Source: Pseudoips prasinana (Eukaryota > Arthropoda > Insecta > Lepidoptera > Nolidae). From it: DNA of 64,000 nucleotides. The position numbers and the translations under genes are program-made. The stretch lies in NCBI GenBank assembly GCA_951640165.1, contig OX621240.1, forward strand, positions 9,684,713-9,748,712, in the 5' to 3' direction. The notes beneath the pieces were generated by a model. It ran no database searches. It was not told the DNA's origin and worked only from the letters and a program-made list of their open reading frames with translations. Of this stretch, positions 1 to 11,523 are shown piece by piece. Positions within the stretch are counted from its first letter, which is position 1. The number at the start of each line of letters is the position of its first letter.

Positions 1-1000
1 GACGAGGCGGTATGGTCACAGATCTTAGCCTGCCCAAAGAGGGCAAAAAAAAACGCGTGTACTCAGCAAGTGTGTAAATAGCTACCACAATAACGGCTAA
101 TAGCTTAGCCTGGCTGGTAACTTTTTTTTGAATACGGGTGGGTATGGCGTGAAACGATAATAGAGTTGCTCTCAAGGTGACCAACGACATACCTGGGATT
201 CCTGGCAGTCGCGCTCACTATCTTAATTTAATGTTTTACTATATTCAGCCATGGGGCCAGCCTCCATTCACACTGATCTCAATCCATTGTTATTAATTAA
301 CCTTATATTATATTTAAAGATACGAATAAATTGTACCTATATATAAAAATGGGAATAATGATCCTTTACACAATATTTTTGTGACCTCTAAATTAAATAT
401 AAGAAGGAAAACCTAATTCTGCATATTTCAGAGTATCAGTCTGACCGAAGTAGGTACATATTTCGAAAAATCATAAAAAAAATTACGTAGGATGCACTAG
501 TACAGATTTCAATAATTTAATTTCTCTTTTCACCTAATAAAGAGCACGTTTTCCTTCTCTGTCACTTCCAACTATTTACATACTATGAAAACGCGGAACG
601 AAACCAAGGACTTTCATTCTCCTCGTAGTTTAGACTCTTATCTCGAATTAAACCGTTGTTCGCGTTATCTCAAGAACGCACTCAGTACTACTCAGATACC
701 ATCATTTGACAATAGTTGGCAAATGATAAAGAATTTATCGACACAAATTCTGCGAATATGTTTGTTCTGCCTCTTCGCATCTAATAAAGAAGTACCAAGA
801 ACAACGGTATTCACTGTGAAATTGAAATCGGAGTGTGCCAGCGAAGTTCTCCGAACAGTGTGACCTGCCTAAACAAATACCTAGAGTTAGCCAGGTAGTG
901 GCATTTTTGGGAAGTGACATCCATTTTCCGTTTTAAATAGCAAAGAGTGTAAAAGAGACTACACCTTCACCCACTATTATTTAACACTTACCCGAGGCGA
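1..1000. other. AT-rich intergenic DNA, no gene seen
   Basis: No protein domain, splice-supported exon or RNA gene was recognised. A short open frame at 585-863 has no recognisable motif and biased AT-rich composition, so it is not called. The composition turns GC-rich at about 1000, where the retroelement begins. Confidence 0.6.
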
Positions 1001-1088
1001 GCGTAGGTTCACCCCCACCGCTCGCGGAGGACACACAAGCGCCGGAACAAAGCGGCGGAGGAAGAGGGGCAAAGCCCCAGCAGCAGCT

Positions 1089-1421
1089 GTGGCAGCGACC
1101 ATCACCCCAGCCACTATCCAGACCGCGGAGCCCCAAATTGAACGCCCGCACCTCACTCACCCCAGGAAAGCGCCCACCACAACAACAACGATTCCAGGTC
1201 CTAGCCGTGGGGGCCCCGGAGGGCCCCAACTGAATACGCAGTTACAGACAGGCGTGGAGGGACTTTTAACGATCTTAGCCTCCCCAAACATCACCAGCTA
1301 CCTGGCTCTGGCGATGAGACTAGCACAAGAAATCCTGGGAGCCCTCCAACGGGGTTCGAACCCGCTACCCATAATAATGGGCGGAGTGAGTGAATTTATG
1401 CAAATCTTTAATGGATCCTAA
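1089..1421 (+). CDS. LINE ORF1 C-terminal part (partial)
   Basis: This open frame of about 110 codons ends at 1421 and overlaps the ORF2 start codon at 1411 by 11 nt in another frame. That arrangement is typical of bicistronic LINEs. The N-terminal half is rich in Pro, Thr and Arg. The C-terminal half looks helical, with a Leu/Ala-rich stretch (LALAMRLAQEILGAL). No CCHC zinc knuckles were seen. The frame stays open upstream to about 940 without an ATG, so the true ORF1 start is missing. The identity rests on position before ORF2, not on recognised domains. The protein would be the nucleic-acid-binding Gag-like partner of the retrotransposition particle. Confidence 0.5.
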   Translation: MAATITPATIQTAEPQIERPHLTHPRKAPTTTTTIPGPSRGGPGGPQLNTQLQTGVEGLLTILASPNITSYLALAMRLAQEILGALQRGSNPLPIIMGGVSEFMQIFNGS

Positions 1422-4137
1422 AGCACTCCGAATCATCCATTGGAACGCCCGCGGTCTAAGAAAGAAGATCGCCCTCCTCCGACCGCTTCTGCAGGAACAA
1501 GATATAGACGTGGCGCTGATAAGCGAGACGCTCCTGGGACCTGCAGACAAAATAAAATTCCCGGGATACCTCGCTTACAGGCAGGACGAGCAGTCGAGCG
1601 ACGGACACATCATGCGTGGTCTGGTGGTGCTTGTTAAGCGCCGAGTCGTCCACCAACCCCTGACGTCCCCGTGCCTCCAAACTCTCTACACGCTGGGTGT
1701 AGAACTACACGCCGCCGGTGAGCAATTACGTATCTTTGCCGCGTACAAAGCTCCCGGCGACCCTCTCCACGAGTCAGACCTCACCGCCGTGTTGGATTCC
1801 TCCCAACCGACCATCTTAGGCGGTGACTTGAACGCCAAACACCCAGCGTGGAACTCCACATGCAGCAATCCGTCAGGGAGACGGCTCCTGAGCATCGCAG
1901 AGTCCCGCGGTTACAAGGTGTCCGGCCCAGAAACACCTACCCGCTACCCAGAAAGCAGTACGCACCCGCCGGAGGTATTAGACATCCTTGTACACCGCGG
2001 ACTACGCTGCCAGATCACGCAACAGGTGATTGATGACGAGCTGCTATCGGACCACCAGCCGGTACTCGTTATCATCCCTTTGGACGCCGCTCGTCAAGCC
2101 CCCCCAGCGCCACGAAGAGTCACAAACTGGAAGATTTTTACGAGGGAACTGGAGAAACATCCCCCACCTCGGTCTTTACACGACGAAGAAGACATAGAAT
2201 CCCTGGCTGTGGAGCTCACCTCGAGCATGAGGGCAGCCCTCGATATCGCCACCAGTACGGCACCACCCACAGCGAGAAGGCCACCTCTACCCGCCTCACT
2301 AAGACAACTCCTTTTGAAGAAAAGGGAGGCGCGTAAGAGGTGGCAAATGACAAGATGCCCTACTCTCAAGGCAAGCCTCAACCGCCTCGCCGAGAAGGTA
2401 AAGACCGAGATGGGCCGCTTCAACGACTCCCGATGGGAGGAGTTTATTCAAAACACCGCAGCCGAGAACGACTGGCCGGCAATACACAGACTGTGCCGCC
2501 GGCTAGCAAACGCTCCTCCTCCCATCAGGCCGCTACTACACGCGGACGGGACGCCGAGATACCGCGCGGAGATCTTCGCCGAACACCTCGAACGCCAATT
2601 CCGACCGAACCCGACCACCGACGCAGAACACACCGCGGCAGTGGAGAAACACCTTGGAGAGTACTTCAACACGCCGATAGCCCCCTCTGAGGACCCCATC
2701 TTTTTCTCCCCGGCAGCAGTCCGACGCGCTATCTGGAGGATGAAGCCGAAGAAAGCCCCCGGCGCAGACGGGATCACTAATCACGCCCTGAGGCACATCC
2801 CGATGCGGACCATCGCCTCATTAACTCGGCTCTACAACGGCATCCTCCGGACAGGCAGATTCCCGGACTGCTGGAATACGGGCCACGTCATTCTACTTCC
2901 CAAACCGGGGAAGAACATTTTAAAACCGGAAAGCTATCGGCCGATCACCCTCCTCTCAACGACCTCCAAGGTGTTTGAAATACTCCTGCTGCGTCACCTG
3001 AACCCGCACCTAACTCCCAGACCGGAGCAACACGGATTTCGGTCGGAACACTCCACTACTCTCCAGCTGTCGAGGGTACTGCACGATATGGCTGTCGCCA
3101 GAAATAAGAAGGAGTACGTCGCTGCAGTATTCCTCGACATGGAGAAGGCGTTCGACCGTGTTTGGCACGAGGGCTTGATTTACAAGCTCTCTACCTCCTC
3201 GGCGCCCCGTAGGATAATCAAGACAATCTCCAGTTTCCTCACCAACCGGAAGTTCCGAGTGGTGGTGGATGGCTGTGTCTCAACGGTCCGGACGATGACC
3301 GCCGGGGTTCCCCAAGGGAGCTGCCTCTCCCCGGTGTGTTACTCACGCTTCACCGATGATATCCCCGTCCCCCCGGATGCCAGGCTCGCGCTGTACGCAG
3401 ACGACGCGGCGTATATGGCAACATCTATGTCGGCCACCTTCGCCGCTGTAAAACTACAGCGCAGCCTCGACGCCTTACCAGACTGGCTGGAAAAATGGAA
3501 GCTATCGGTGAACGTGAGAAAGACACAGGCCATCATCGTGGGCCGTGGATCCCACTACCCGCCACCACTCCAATTAAACGGACAGAGCGTAGAGTGGTCA
3601 CCAAGAGTGAAGTACCTGGGGGTGACCATTGACAACTACCTGAGCATGGCCCCCCACGTAACAAAGGTAGTCCAGAAGGGACGCGCCACGAGGGCGCTGC
3701 TCCACCCCATCCTCAGCTCCTCTCTCCCTCTCAGGGCCAGGCTGTGCGTATATAAACTATATGTACGTACACGCCTGACCTACGCTGCCCCTGCCTGGTT
3801 TGCTCTCACGAGCGAGTCGAGCAGGCGTAAATTACAGGTCCAGCAGAATCTAGCGCTCCGGACCATCGCTGCCGCTCCTCGCTACGTGAGAAACACCACT
3901 ATCGAGAGGGACCTGAGAATGGAGGGGATCGACGCCTTCGTGCGACGCCTGGCGGAACAGATGTTCCGCCGCGCCGACTCCTCCTCTTGGGACCACCTGC
4001 GCAACATCGCGCCCTACCACGCTCGTCCTCCTGACCGCCGCCGGCTCCCTAGGGACCTGGCCACTGCAAACGCCGACGCCGACAGCCAAACTACCCATGG
4101 CCGACCGGGACAACCTCCGGGGGCCACCTCACGCTGA
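1411..4137 (+). CDS. LINE ORF2: endonuclease-reverse transcriptase
   Basis: This is an intact 908-residue polyprotein that would nick target DNA and copy the element RNA into the nick. The start is taken at the ATG at 1411, because the upstream open frame contains only a GTG. Residues about 1-220 are an AP-like endonuclease: IIHWNARGLRKK, then LISETLL, GGDLNAKHPAW and a final LSDHQPVL. Residues about 430-720 are the reverse transcriptase: KAPGADGITNHAL, then PKPGKN, SYRPITLLS, FLDMEKAFDRVWH, GVPQGS and the catalytic box YADDAAY. The thumb follows, with VKYLGVTID. The C-terminal part (VQQNLALRTIAAAPRYVRN) resembles jockey-clade proteins. No RNase H domain was seen. There are no internal stops or frameshifts. 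GC content and codon use are far above the surroundings, as expected of a recent insertion. Confidence 0.92.
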   Translation: MDPKALRIIHWNARGLRKKIALLRPLLQEQDIDVALISETLLGPADKIKFPGYLAYRQDEQSSDGHIMRGLVVLVKRRVVHQPLTSPCLQTLYTLGVELHAAGEQLRIFAAYKAPGDPLHESDLTAVLDSSQPTILGGDLNAKHPAWNSTCSNPSGRRLLSIAESRGYKVSGPETPTRYPESSTHPPEVLDILVHRGLRCQITQQVIDDELLSDHQPVLVIIPLDAARQAPPAPRRVTNWKIFTRELEKHPPPRSLHDEEDIESLAVELTSSMRAALDIATSTAPPTARRPPLPASLRQLLLKKREARKRWQMTRCPTLKASLNRLAEKVKTEMGRFNDSRWEEFIQNTAAENDWPAIHRLCRRLANAPPPIRPLLHADGTPRYRAEIFAEHLERQFRPNPTTDAEHTAAVEKHLGEYFNTPIAPSEDPIFFSPAAVRRAIWRMKPKKAPGADGITNHALRHIPMRTIASLTRLYNGILRTGRFPDCWNTGHVILLPKPGKNILKPESYRPITLLSTTSKVFEILLLRHLNPHLTPRPEQHGFRSEHSTTLQLSRVLHDMAVARNKKEYVAAVFLDMEKAFDRVWHEGLIYKLSTSSAPRRIIKTISSFLTNRKFRVVVDGCVSTVRTMTAGVPQGSCLSPVCYSRFTDDIPVPPDARLALYADDAAYMATSMSATFAAVKLQRSLDALPDWLEKWKLSVNVRKTQAIIVGRGSHYPPPLQLNGQSVEWSPRVKYLGVTIDNYLSMAPHVTKVVQKGRATRALLHPILSSSLPLRARLCVYKLYVRTRLTYAAPAWFALTSESSRRKLQVQQNLALRTIAAAPRYVRNTTIERDLRMEGIDAFVRRLAEQMFRRADSSSWDHLRNIAPYHARPPDRRRLPRDLATANADADSQTTHGRPGQPPGATSR

Positions 4138-4463
4138 GTCGATGTCGGTTGCAGATCGGCTCCTGCTGGGCCTCACCAAATGGTGTCTCACCCGGTAGGG
4201 CCTTGATCTCCCGACACCGTGACGAAAGAGGTGGTCAACACAAACCCCCCCCACCGCGACCCCGGCCCAGGCCGACCCATGCTACACTCGGCGCAAGCCA
4301 CGACCCGTCCCTAGGACAATTAGCCACAGCTCAACTTGTTTGAGCGCACCCAATTACCTACCCGTACTTTTGCGGGTAGCGACTGCAACTTCGGGCAGGG
4401 AGCCATCGCTGCGAACCCGAATACCTCCGCCCCCGTGAGGGGACGAGAGATGACCAGTGAGCC
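4138..4463 (+). other. 3' untranslated region of the LINE
   Basis: This is GC-rich sequence between the ORF2 stop and the right-hand 12-bp repeat. It holds C-rich tracts and short inverted segments and ends without an A-tail. No gene is seen in it. An open frame at 4149-4343 is a by-product of GC richness. Confidence 0.6.
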
Positions 4464-4475
4464 GCGTAGGTTCAC

Positions 4476-4785
4476 GTACTATTAATCCAGCAAAGTTAGA
4501 AAACTTATTTTACTCAACTCCCTTTCTATTATACTTAGATCGATTTAAAAGGACAGGGTATATATACTTAGAACTGTCCAACTAATTATGAATCTAATTT
4601 AGAAGTAGTTTAAAACAAAATATTTAAATAAATTTAATAAAGTAGCCAGTCGTTTTGCGCCGAATTTTCGAGTCTTTTTACGAAATATCCGTCACCATTG
4701 GTCGATAAAACCTTATTTCAAATATGGGTGTAAAGATTTTATATATAAAAATGAGACTCTTCTCAGAGCACACTTTTTTCTTTTT
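4476..4785. other. AT-rich intergenic DNA
   Basis: No gene or recognised repeat is seen here. Sequence returns to AT-rich composition immediately after the LINE. Confidence 0.5.
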
Positions 4786-4960
4786 AATTTTTAGATAATG
4801 CCTATGCATTCCACCCGCAAGAAGTGTCTGCGGATGGGTATGTCGGAGTCTAATATATATATATATATACCTAAACTACCGTGGACTTCTCTTGGTGCCT
4901 GATGGGAGGAGCCCCGGGAACGTTGGGTATGCTGTTCCGGTGCACACAGGAGCTTATTCA
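4786..4960 (-). repeat. fragment of an R1-like LINE 3' untranslated region
   Basis: The phrase CTTCTCTTGGTGCCTGATGG plus the neighbouring CCGGTGCAC is shared with 27880-27985 and 55480-55640. At 27.9 kb the same sequence lies directly downstream of the C-terminal part of a minus-strand LINE protein. The orphan copies are therefore best read as minus-strand LINE 3' ends. A (TA)n run near 4852-4869 interrupts this copy. Confidence 0.5.
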
Positions 4961-6815
4961 TAAATCTGTTGGTTAATCAGTTCTTCAAGTGTGAAGGCTA
5001 TTGCGGCTTGATTAATAAATACGTACATAAAGACAGAAACAATGAATATATCGCTTAATTTTAGCGCCGAATAAAAAGTGGCGCCAAATAAAAGTTTTAA
5101 AATGACGCTGAAATGGCGCCGCAATGTATTGGTACTCTGCCAAAAGGCGAAGAAAACCATTTGCTCATTATTTTCACCTTGATTTAAATTATGAACGCCT
5201 TGATTTTTGGTAACATTGATATAAAGAGTTTACACAAGTGCCAAAAATGTTACCCACTTATACTATATGGCTATGATGCTTTCTGCCAGAGAGTATATAA
5301 TCACTACTACTATAAGCTAACTTTCTGCTTCGACTATGATAACGATTGGCAATCAAAATTAACAAGATTTTCGTCCCAGTACTACAGATTACAGAATTAT
5401 AAATCACGCCGTATTGGGATTAACTTTTGATAATTATTAAACATTAAACAACATCATCATGATTTCAATTTTTCAATTCATGAATCAAATAGGATTTATA
5501 TTTTTTTTAATTTGTCCTTAAGCTAAAATTTACAAATTATTTGCGAACTGTAGCTTTAGGTTGTAGTCATCCCAATTCCCAGACCATAAATTCGAAGAGA
5601 CGAGACATAAAATTTACTTAAAATCCTTTCAATGAAATTTGAATCAAAATAATGGTTTTAAGTCAAAGTTAATCTGAATCCTAGACCGTTCAATTATAGT
5701 TGTATCATTTTGTAACCTTCACCTAATCTTGTATGAATAGTAGGTTAGTTGGCTTTAAATTATGTATTGTTAAAACTACATAAAATGTACTTATATTATG
5801 TCTTGCAGTGCATATAGTGTCTCGTTATTCGGAACTAACCCTGGCGACTTTATCTACACCACTCAATTAATCGAAATGACATTATATTATTATCTCTCTT
5901 ATATACTTAGCTTGTATGAAAATAACAGGGTATACATAGAACTGTCAAATTACTCACCGGGCACACAATTAATCGACAAGTCCTAATCCATCGCTTATAT
6001 TTACTCAATGTTTCGCGCCATAACTAAAGTTGCCTTGTCCCTTTCATAAGTGCTATGTTAGACAGAAATGCAATGATATTAAAATTACTTTAGTTGGGTT
6101 AGCATGAAATTGGAATGTTTCAATCTTCGCACCGCTCATATTAAATCATGGTCATAGTATAACGTTCTAACGTATAAATAATTGGCGTTGGCATGGTTAC
6201 GAACAAGTATGCAATCAAGGAACAATAGTGACCAGATTCAATAGTAACTAACTACCTAATTGTATTTAGTTCCAGTCCGTTGCACTGTTGCAACTAGCGT
6301 AGCCAAACGACCCGAAAAAGCCGGACACCGTCATGGTTATGCATTTGCGACCAAATAAGACGCTGTCCTGTATTTGTTAGGCTTTTGAAAGTTGTCGATT
6401 TACTGCTATTACAAATTTTCCAGTTATTATTAATTAGGAATGATTGTTGATTGTCATACTACGACCAAATAACTATTTTAACTTAACTCCCGGCTAAAGT
6501 AGTATGTCTTACAGAATGGTATATCCTATCTTTTCGTTTGTAAGACCTGGTAACCCAATTGTTTTAACCGGCGCGCGGCGGCGTGTAGTGTTCAATTAAA
6601 ACCCTTTACGAGAATTTATTATGTTTGCATATTGTGCTGATTACAATATGAGACAAGACCTGTGCAACATAATCTTCCTACTAATCTCTATATAAATAAC
6701 GGTCGCACTTAAATGTAAAATACATTTCATGTGCTAACCGCTGCATCCGATCACAAAATTAATCCCCTGATTAAAGCTAAAAATAAATCATCTCTTTACA
6801 TTAGGGAGCTATTCA
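4961..6815. other. AT-rich intergenic DNA, no gene seen
   Basis: About 1.85 kb without recognisable coding, RNA-gene or repeat structure. Short AT-rich open frames at 5191-5430 and 5798-5986 have no motif and are not called. Confidence 0.45.
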
Positions 6816-6899
6816 ATGACGGCATACGCGGCAGCTGCAAGCTTGTGTGTTTGTGCCAGTGACAGACGGCAGATGGTTGTGAAAGCTGCGCTCGCGCAG
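6816..6899 (+). other. possible orphan first exon (weak)
   Basis: This lies in an isolated GC-richer island (about 6815-6970) inside AT-rich DNA. An ATG at 6816 opens exactly 28 codons and ends at a strong donor, CAG|GTAAGG. The first residues read MTAYAAAASLCVCAS, a hydrophobic start that could be the beginning of a signal peptide. No partner exon was found downstream. It could equally be a non-coding first exon, or chance. It is listed because the donor and the base composition coincide. Confidence 0.2.
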
Positions 6900-6969
6900 G
6901 TAAGGGATTCCGAGAACGCCGAATATAATCGTAGTACGGGGAACTCGCTCTCTCGCTCGCAGCACGCTT

Positions 6970-7615
6970 GAATGCGAATCGCACACCTGCGTATTTTTTT
7001 TTATTTCGTCGTATAGTGGCAAATGTTAAGGCAATCGTATTTAGAGATTGTAGAGTACCGATTTATATCTTGATAGTTGAATTCATACCATCCATCCATA
7101 CTCACATTTTAGTTCTTAATAATATACTCGTTGGTTACCTATTCTACCTATACACGCCTCTGTTATTTGAAGGAATCAGCTTAAAATTTCGTGTTTCCTA
7201 CCAAGAACTAAACAGTAAACTCGGAATCTGTAACTATTGTTGTATTAATACGAATAATTTTAACAGTTTTAAGACTAACCTTGCTCACACTATCCCCTAC
7301 AGATCAGGCGCAAACCCAACTACTTCAATCGAATCAATAAATGGTGAAAATTAATAAAAAAAAAAAGTTTTATTCACGTAGACCTTAAAAAAGCGCTTGT
7401 AAATAGTCGGAACATGTATATATGTATAGTCAAGTATACATAATTATTTCTAGGTAAATATAGATGTTTGGGTACACGGTCATATGAAAACATTTAGAAG
7501 AAATAAATATTTTATAATACGTAATAATAATTTTATATTTTTTATGTTGCTTAAAAGTAAAATTATGTATCCCCACGCTGAGTGACAGCTGCCGAACAAA
7601 ACGTCAATTAAGTTT
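6970..7615. other. AT-rich intergenic DNA
   Basis: No gene seen. A 128-codon AT-rich open frame at 6968-7354 shows no domain, and its residue composition mirrors the base composition. Confidence 0.45.
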
Positions 7616-7617
7616 TT

Positions 7618-7750
7618 TCATGGCACCAAAATGATGTCTACTGCTGGATAAAAGCCTCTCCTAGATATTCTATGCATCTGGACGGCTTCTACGCTCCCCA
7701 CGGGTCGAGATATGGGGTGATGAAATCTGTCGCCGTCACGACGTAATTTA
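7618..7750 (+). repeat. ACTGCTGGA-type interspersed repeat copy
   Basis: Contains CTACTGCTGGATAAAAGCCT, then CCCACGGGTCGAGATATGGG and a GCCGTCACGAC end. The same order of phrases recurs at 30460-30690, 48780-48985 and, reversed, at 57080-57250. This is a widespread lepidopteran repeat; I do not assign it to a named element. Confidence 0.55.
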
Positions 7751-8009
7751 GTTAAAGATAGATAAAGAAATTAGGTATTTACAGCATTTATTGCTCATAC
7801 TTACGCAAAATGAAATGCAAGACCTTACCGAGACATATTCATGACTGGGTTGATGACTCCTCATTATATCTTATCATCACATTATCGAAACGGAAGACAA
7901 AACACCATTTGTCATCTTAATAACCTAAACAATTCAAATTCAAACTTTATTTAGTAGGTAGTGATCCCGTTGGACAAGTTAATTAACAGTGATAGTATAC
8001 GTACCATCA

Positions 8010-8070
8010 GCATATCAGCCAGAAGTCATTGCTGGACAAATGCTTTCCCTAAGGATCTCCAAAATAGCCG
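8010..8070 (+). repeat. short fragment of the CAGCC...GCTGGACAAA repeat
   Basis: Holds ATATCAGCCAGAAGTCATTG, then GCTGGACAAATGC. It is a truncated relative of the copies at 26730, 27655 and 61310. Confidence 0.45.
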
Positions 8071-8123
8071 GTCTTGCGTAGCCGTATATATGGGATGGGA
8101 TATCATATGGGATTTATAAATTA

Positions 8124-8307
8124 CTAGCTGTGCCCGCGGTTTCACCCGCGTTAAACCTTATTAATTTTAGCCTATGTGTTAATCTAGGGTGTCAGCTAAC
8201 TCCACACCAAATTTAATTAAAATCACTCCAGCCGTTTATACGTGAATAAGTAACAAACATACACAGTCACACACTCACAAACTTTCGTCTTTATAATATT
8301 AGTGTGA
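8124..8307 (+). repeat. CTAGCTGTGCCC...TATAATATTAGT short interspersed element
   Basis: A full-looking copy. It opens with ACTAGCTGTGCCCGCGG, passes through TAGCCTATGTGTTAATC and TCACTCCAGCCGTTTA, and closes with CTTTATAATATTAGTGTGAT. Other copies are at 8470, 51073-51353 and, reversed, near 19820. These are very common in Lepidoptera and non-coding. I do not assign them firmly to RTE-derived or Helitron-derived classes. Confidence 0.7.
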
Positions 8308-8469
8308 TAAATGTAAATTCATAACACAAAAAATATGAACCATAAAAATGATACAAGAAAAAAATAACACATACGTAGATATTAAAATTACAAGATTACA
8401 ATATATGATTTTGGTTTTAAACAATACTATAAAATCGAAGTAGAAAACATTTTGTTAATATATGTAAAC

Positions 8470-8635
8470 TAGCTGTACCCTACGGTTTTACCCGCGTTAA
8501 ACAATGTAAATTATAGCCTATGTGTTAATCGGATATATAAGCTATATTACTACAAAGTTTCATCAAAATCCGTTACGTAGTTTTAGCGTGAAATAGTAAC
8601 AAACATCCTAACTTTCGCATTTATAATTAGTAGGA
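8470..8635 (+). repeat. second copy of the CTAGCTGT...TATAAT element
   Basis: Opens ACTAGCTGTACCCTACGG and ends TTTATAATTAGTAGGA, with the same internal TAGCCTATGTGTTAATCG phrase as the copy 350 bp upstream. It is more diverged than that copy. Confidence 0.65.
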
Positions 8636-8639
8636 TAAA

Positions 8640-9110
8640 AATAGAGATTATCACCCTGCAGAAGAGTGAGTTTAGGTTCGATTGTGTGAGTATAAACAGG
8701 CATTTAGTTCTTTAATTACTTACAGGAAAAATCACAGGTAGAATGTATTGTTACTTATTGCTTTTGTTCCCAATTTGGCGAATTCTGGTGAAAAGAAAGT
8801 ATCAAAAGGCGGAAAAGGAAGTGCCGATAACACCGACACGTCCCTCACAATGGAACCGTGTACAGTTATTCTCATTTAATGGTTTCTTAGTTCTTGGTAT
8901 CATTTCTAAATGTTCCCTTGGAATGAAATTATTTTCAAGCCAGCATTTATAGACGAAATTCAAAAAGAAACAGAGTTTTATAAACGTAAACTCTGTTTCA
9001 TTTATTATTAAAACATGACGAACGTTACTACGAACTACGTTATCTGTTGACACATATATTTTAATTACGTTAATTAATTAACTTTTTTTATGCCGTCAAT
9101 TTTTTTTTTA
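8640..9110. other. no gene seen
   Basis: AT-rich. A small inverted repeat (AAACAGAGTTT and AAACTCTGTTT) lies at about 8969-9000. No coding signal. Confidence 0.4.
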
Positions 9111-9113
9111 CTT

Positions 9114-9242
9114 GCCAGCACATCAAGCTACCCCAATCTGTCAAATCTCCCCAATTGAAAGAGAACTTTATGCTTATGTGATAAAGTTGAAAATCTATAA
9201 AAGAAATTTGACATATTGGGGTAGCTGGATGTGCTGGTGTCT
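9114..9242. mobile_element. MITE, GCCAGCACATC family, copy 1
   Basis: Terminal inverted repeats GCCAGCACATCAAGCTACCC and its near-complement enclose about 80 bp. A second copy at 40883-41017 is nearly the same throughout, including the internal ATAAAGTTGAAAATCTATAA. The left outer end of this copy is diverged. It is non-autonomous. Confidence 0.75.
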
Positions 9243-11522
9243 ATACTTGTCAGAATATCAATATAAAATAGGGGGTATGGGGTATTTATATAGTCTGTCT
9301 TTTAGTTTTGTTAAGAAAATATTATTGATTAAATTCAATACTTATATCAAACCCTCTAATGCTTTAGCTTATTTAATGCTGAATGAATATAATTTATTTA
9401 ATGATTATAAGTATAACCTCGATATTTTTTTGACGTCAATCGAGGTTACAGAAGATAAATATGACCATAATGCATGTTTCTTTTTTATTTGAGAGTTAAG
9501 GTAGACTGATTTCTTTAAAGCAAATCACGCATCTAAATTGCCCAGTAAAATAATATTCTCGTTGAAATAATCAATCTGAACTGAATTAAATAATAATGTT
9601 CTATTACGTCATAATATTATGTCATCGTACTAACACCTTTATGTAAATACCTATGTTTTACAAATAAAAATTCTGATTCTGATACAAAATAACGTAATCA
9701 AAATTATCTCACCTACTAAATTCAGATCTCTTAGGAATCGCTCAGTATTGCAACTATCGAATATTTCCATTACATACAAAAATACAATGCACAGTTTAAG
9801 CCAAATACAAGTCTAGGATTTGCATTCCTTATACGTGTAGGTACATAAACAAGCCAATATGTATATGGGAAACACTTCGCAGAACCGATGGTCGTGACTT
9901 GGTGTAAAAGGTAAGGCCATTGAACAATACAGGACATAAGGCTTTCCATAATGATCGCCGACCACCTATACGACACAACATTTTGTAATGGAAACTAGCC
10001 AAATAAAACTTACATACATTGATTTACTAGCTTCTATTGGCAGCGGCAGCGGTTAAAAGCTATGTTTCTATACTTTGGAACGATATTTAGTACTGTTTCT
10101 GGATTACTAGTACCCTTGATTAAATATTTTCCAGTAACAAGATTAGCCGGACGAACAGACATACTGAGAAACGGATTTTTTTTTTGCAAACAGACACTGA
10201 ATTTAATTGTTTTATTTTTATAATACATACATAAAAATAAACAAAGTTATAGATGTAGACGCTATCTAGTAAATTCTGCCTATCGTTGTAATATAATAAT
10301 GGTAATTGTCCAAAAAAATCAAGCCGGAGGTTTTGTTTTGAGTTTTACTGACCTCAAACGTTTACAGTATATATATTTTATGTATATATGTTACAATTCC
10401 AATGTCTCTCTCTTTGTTTGATAACCGATTTTGATAAATCATGAATTTTTTCGATAAGGAATTGTGATGGTATGGTGATCTTTTATAAATTTAGTTCAAA
10501 TCAGATTACAAAATTGGGAGTCCTAAAAAACTATCCTAAGTCGATTGTATAGAAATAGGGTATTTGCATTTGTATTATTTATTATTAATCCAAAATTTGT
10601 ACTGATAAAGTCATCCTTAGAATTATAGTTAAAATTCTTTACGACTCTGATCTTTGAAAGTGAAATTCGCAACAGTCATTGCCATTTGAGTCTTCAATGT
10701 CTCATTTTATAAAAGGATATATTTAATATTTTTCAGAATAGTCATCACTGAAAAGTTAATTAAAACTCGATATTTTGATAAGTTACCTTATTCCTAGAAA
10801 AGGTTTTTAAATAAGCACGAATTCTTAATAATGGCCACCAAAAAGAGAAGTTCCTTTTTTAACTGTACATAATGGACGTAGTGTTACCTAAGCTAGCTAG
10901 CTACAAAATTGTATTTTATAACCTAACATCTTATATTTGTTCATCGTATATTGTCTTCAAAAAATCACTTAATCGACAAAACTGCAACAATATTTTCATT
11001 GGCTCAATGGTAGATGTCTTACATATGTGTACAATAGAGTGCATTTTATTTTTCTGATGATTTCTTGATTTAAAGTACATTTGGTTCCCTGTAACTGGTC
11101 TGTAAGGGAGTCGGTCCACAATGAAGTAGTTATATCACATGTAAACTGTACTTTTTCAGCTATCTTTCACTTTGAATGCAGTTCTTCACAATTCTAAGAC
11201 GGTAAATAGGTGGATACTAAAATAGATGCCTAAGTCATACCTTCGTCTTACGATGTATTTTGGTTATGTGCGTACCACCATTAAGTATGTACGTAGGTAG
11301 TAGTTAAAAATTGATCATTGACGTCAGAATAATAAATAACGTTACTGCTACTAACAACCTGAAGTATCACTTATCGTTAAAACTTCGAATGGCTTTAACT
11401 ACCAGAACTTATACGGATATTAGTTGTCTGATATTCAAAACTAGACCTACAACGTCCTTACTTGCCTGCCTCAGCACACTAAGAATATTGATCACTGTAT
11501 CGCGTACAAAGACTATGTAACG
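9243..11522. other. AT-rich intergenic DNA, no gene seen
   Basis: About 2.3 kb with no domain, splice-supported exon or strong repeat. The AT-rich frames within it are not called. A small inverted repeat around CTCGATATTTTTTTG lies near 9417-9446. Confidence 0.4.
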
Positions 11523-11523
11523 A

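Larger units (their letters stand above)
1013..4463 (+). mobile_element. jockey-type non-LTR retrotransposon (LINE), 5'-truncated
   Basis: This is a GC-rich island holding the end of ORF1, a complete ORF2 and a 3' untranslated part, in AT-rich surroundings. The 12-mer GCGTAGGTTCAC occurs at 1001-1012 and again at 4464-4475, immediately outside the element, as expected of a target-site duplication. ORF1 has no clear start inside the block, so the copy is probably 5'-truncated. No poly(A) tail is visible before the right-hand repeat, which is unusual for jockey elements. The absence of stops in ORF2 suggests a fairly recent insertion. The clade is inferred from ORF2 motifs; the exact family is unknown. 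Confidence 0.85.

Noticed and set aside
585..863. 92-codon open frame before the LINE
   Set aside because: No domain, no splice context, and composition like the surrounding AT-rich DNA.
9112..9492. 126-codon open frame
   Set aside because: Its first third is a MITE and the rest is AT-rich with Tyr/Leu/Ile/Asn bias; no motif.
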